Of a DNA stretch of 6,341 nt, positions 5,583-6,341 are shown piece after piece. A program made the position numbers and the translations under genes. Where the stretch lies: positions 1-6,341 of the forward strand of contig DAOVWV010000103.1 of NCBI GenBank assembly GCA_030636485.1, read 5' to 3'. Position 1 is the first letter of the stretch. The number at the start of each line of letters is the position of its first letter. The notes beneath the pieces were generated by a model, which was not told the origin of the DNA, made no database searches, and saw nothing but the letters and a program-made list of their open reading frames with translations. The DNA comes from Methyloprofundus sp. Its GTDB lineage: Bacteria; Pseudomonadota; Gammaproteobacteria; Methylococcales; Methylomonadaceae.

Positions 5583-5654
5583 GCAATGTACTACAGGCTT
5601 ATGCCCCCTCCACTCCTAAATAACTCAGCTGGCAGGGCTTAGGAACGAGAATTT

Positions 5655-5660
5655 AAAGGA
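5655..5660 (+). promoter_or_regulatory. Probable birA ribosome binding site
   Basis: AAAGGA lies 14 bases before the GTG at 5675. This is longer than the usual 5-9, so translation may start less efficiently. No other start codon in frame lies between the upstream stop (TAA at 5621-5623) and this GTG except ATA, which is not normally used. Confidence 0.45.
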
Positions 5661-5674
5661 TACTCGATAAACAC

Positions 5675-6341
5675 GTGCAATTTTCAGCCAAGAAAAAACA
5701 ACTGCTACAGATTTTATCTGATGGAGAATTTCACTCAGGCACTACACTCGCAGCGCAACTAGAGCTTAGCCGGTCGGCCATCTGGAAACACCTCAATGCC
5801 TTGGAGGAACTAGGCATAGAGATTATTGCCGTGAATGGTAAAGGCTATCGACTACAAACAGCCATAGAGTTACTTGATAAAGCCCGTATTATCAATTTAT
5901 TACCCACATCAATCAGGCAGCATATTTCTGTGCTTGAAACCCATGACCAGATTGATTCCACCAATACCTACCTTTCGGAATTAACCCATAAACAGCCTGA
6001 TAGCACAGGAGTTATCTGCCTCGCAGAGCAACAAACGGCTGGCAGGGGACGACGTGGCAGACAATGGGTATCACCTTTTGGCAGTAATATCTATCTATCA
6101 CTATTATGCCAATTTCAACAAGGCCCCGCCAGCTTATCAGGCTTAAGTCTAGCGGTCGGCGTTGCTGTCATTAAAGCTCTAAAAATCCACCATATTGATC
6201 ATGTTGGTTTAAAATGGCCTAATGATATTTACTGGCAACAGAAAAAACTAGGGGGCATTCTGATTGAAGTATCAGGGGAAAGTAATGGCCCTTGTAGTGC
6301 AGTCATAGGTTTGGGATTAAATCTCTATTTACCGGAGCAAC
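5675..6341 (+). CDS. birA: Biotin-[acetyl-CoA-carboxylase] ligase / biotin operon repressor BirA, partial
   Basis: BirA activates biotin with ATP to biotinyl-AMP and attaches it to the biotin carboxyl carrier protein; full-length forms with a DNA-binding domain also repress biotin genes. The frame runs off the window after 222 codons (E. coli BirA has 321). An N-terminal winged helix-turn-helix (about 1-60) shows FHSGTTLAAQLELSRSAIWKHL and VNGKGYRL, so this is the bifunctional class. The ligase domain has DSTNTYL (94-100), the biotinyl-AMP loop GRGRRGR (123-129), KWPND (180-184), the lysine K191 in KLGGIL, matching the active-site lysine of E. coli BirA, and GLGLN (212-216). The GTG start gives an N-terminus of the right length: FHSG begins at residue 19 here and at about the same place in E. 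coli. The gap from sppA is 140 bp and holds the large palindrome. Repression of a bio operon is likely from the family, but no target is visible here. Confidence 0.95.
   Translation, partial: MQFSAKKKQLLQILSDGEFHSGTTLAAQLELSRSAIWKHLNALEELGIEIIAVNGKGYRLQTAIELLDKARIINLLPTSIRQHISVLETHDQIDSTNTYLSELTHKQPDSTGVICLAEQQTAGRGRRGRQWVSPFGSNIYLSLLCQFQQGPASLSGLSLAVGVAVIKALKIHHIDHVGLKWPNDIYWQQKKLGGILIEVSGESNGPCSAVIGLGLNLYLPEQ

Noticed and set aside
5575..5604. Possible birA promoter TTGTAT with TTATGC 18 bases on
   Set aside because: The -10 match is poor and the -35 lies inside the palindrome arm, so no promoter is claimed.
1..6341. CRISPR array, tRNA, rRNA, insertion sequence, phage or defence genes
   Set aside because: No spaced repeats, no cloverleaf-like sequence, no transposase or integrase motif and no terminal repeats with target duplications were seen.

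Overview
The window looks like a chromosomal housekeeping stretch from a gammaproteobacterium. RNase E and RluC closely resemble the Escherichia coli proteins. The divergent rne / rluC pair and a 36-kDa-type SppA downstream of rluC are arrangements I recall from enterics and pseudomonads respectively. By eye the DNA is moderately AT-rich, and the intergenic regions strongly so. I cannot name a genus. No mobile element, CRISPR array, tRNA or rRNA gene was seen.

Layout. Positions 1-414 (+) hold the C-terminal end of an AarF/ABC1/UbiB-family kinase-like membrane protein. It converges on rne (RNase E, 529-2769, -), and a hairpin that could terminate both genes lies between them at 475-509. A 674-bp non-coding region (2770-3443) separates rne from the divergent rluC (23S rRNA pseudouridine synthase, 3444-4397, +). 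It holds several hairpins and inverted repeats and two TATAAT boxes facing rne, so rne probably has a long structured leader. After rluC, a 144-bp gap with a plausible promoter, a hairpin and a good ribosome binding site leads to a GTG-started signal peptide peptidase gene, sppA (4542-5534, +). A 36-bp perfect palindrome (5547-5582) follows it. The 5' two-thirds of birA (biotin ligase/repressor, 5675 to the window end, +) then starts from GTG.

How the genes relate. RNase E (RNA decay and rRNA processing) and RluC (23S rRNA modification) share RNA metabolism and a divergent control region. SppA acts in membrane-protein turnover and BirA in protein biotinylation; their position is probably synteny rather than a shared pathway. 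I see no new multi-gene system. The most interesting material is regulatory: the rne leader, the palindromic sites in it, the palindrome after sppA, the start-stop codon pair just before rluC, and the short low-complexity C-terminal half of RNase E.
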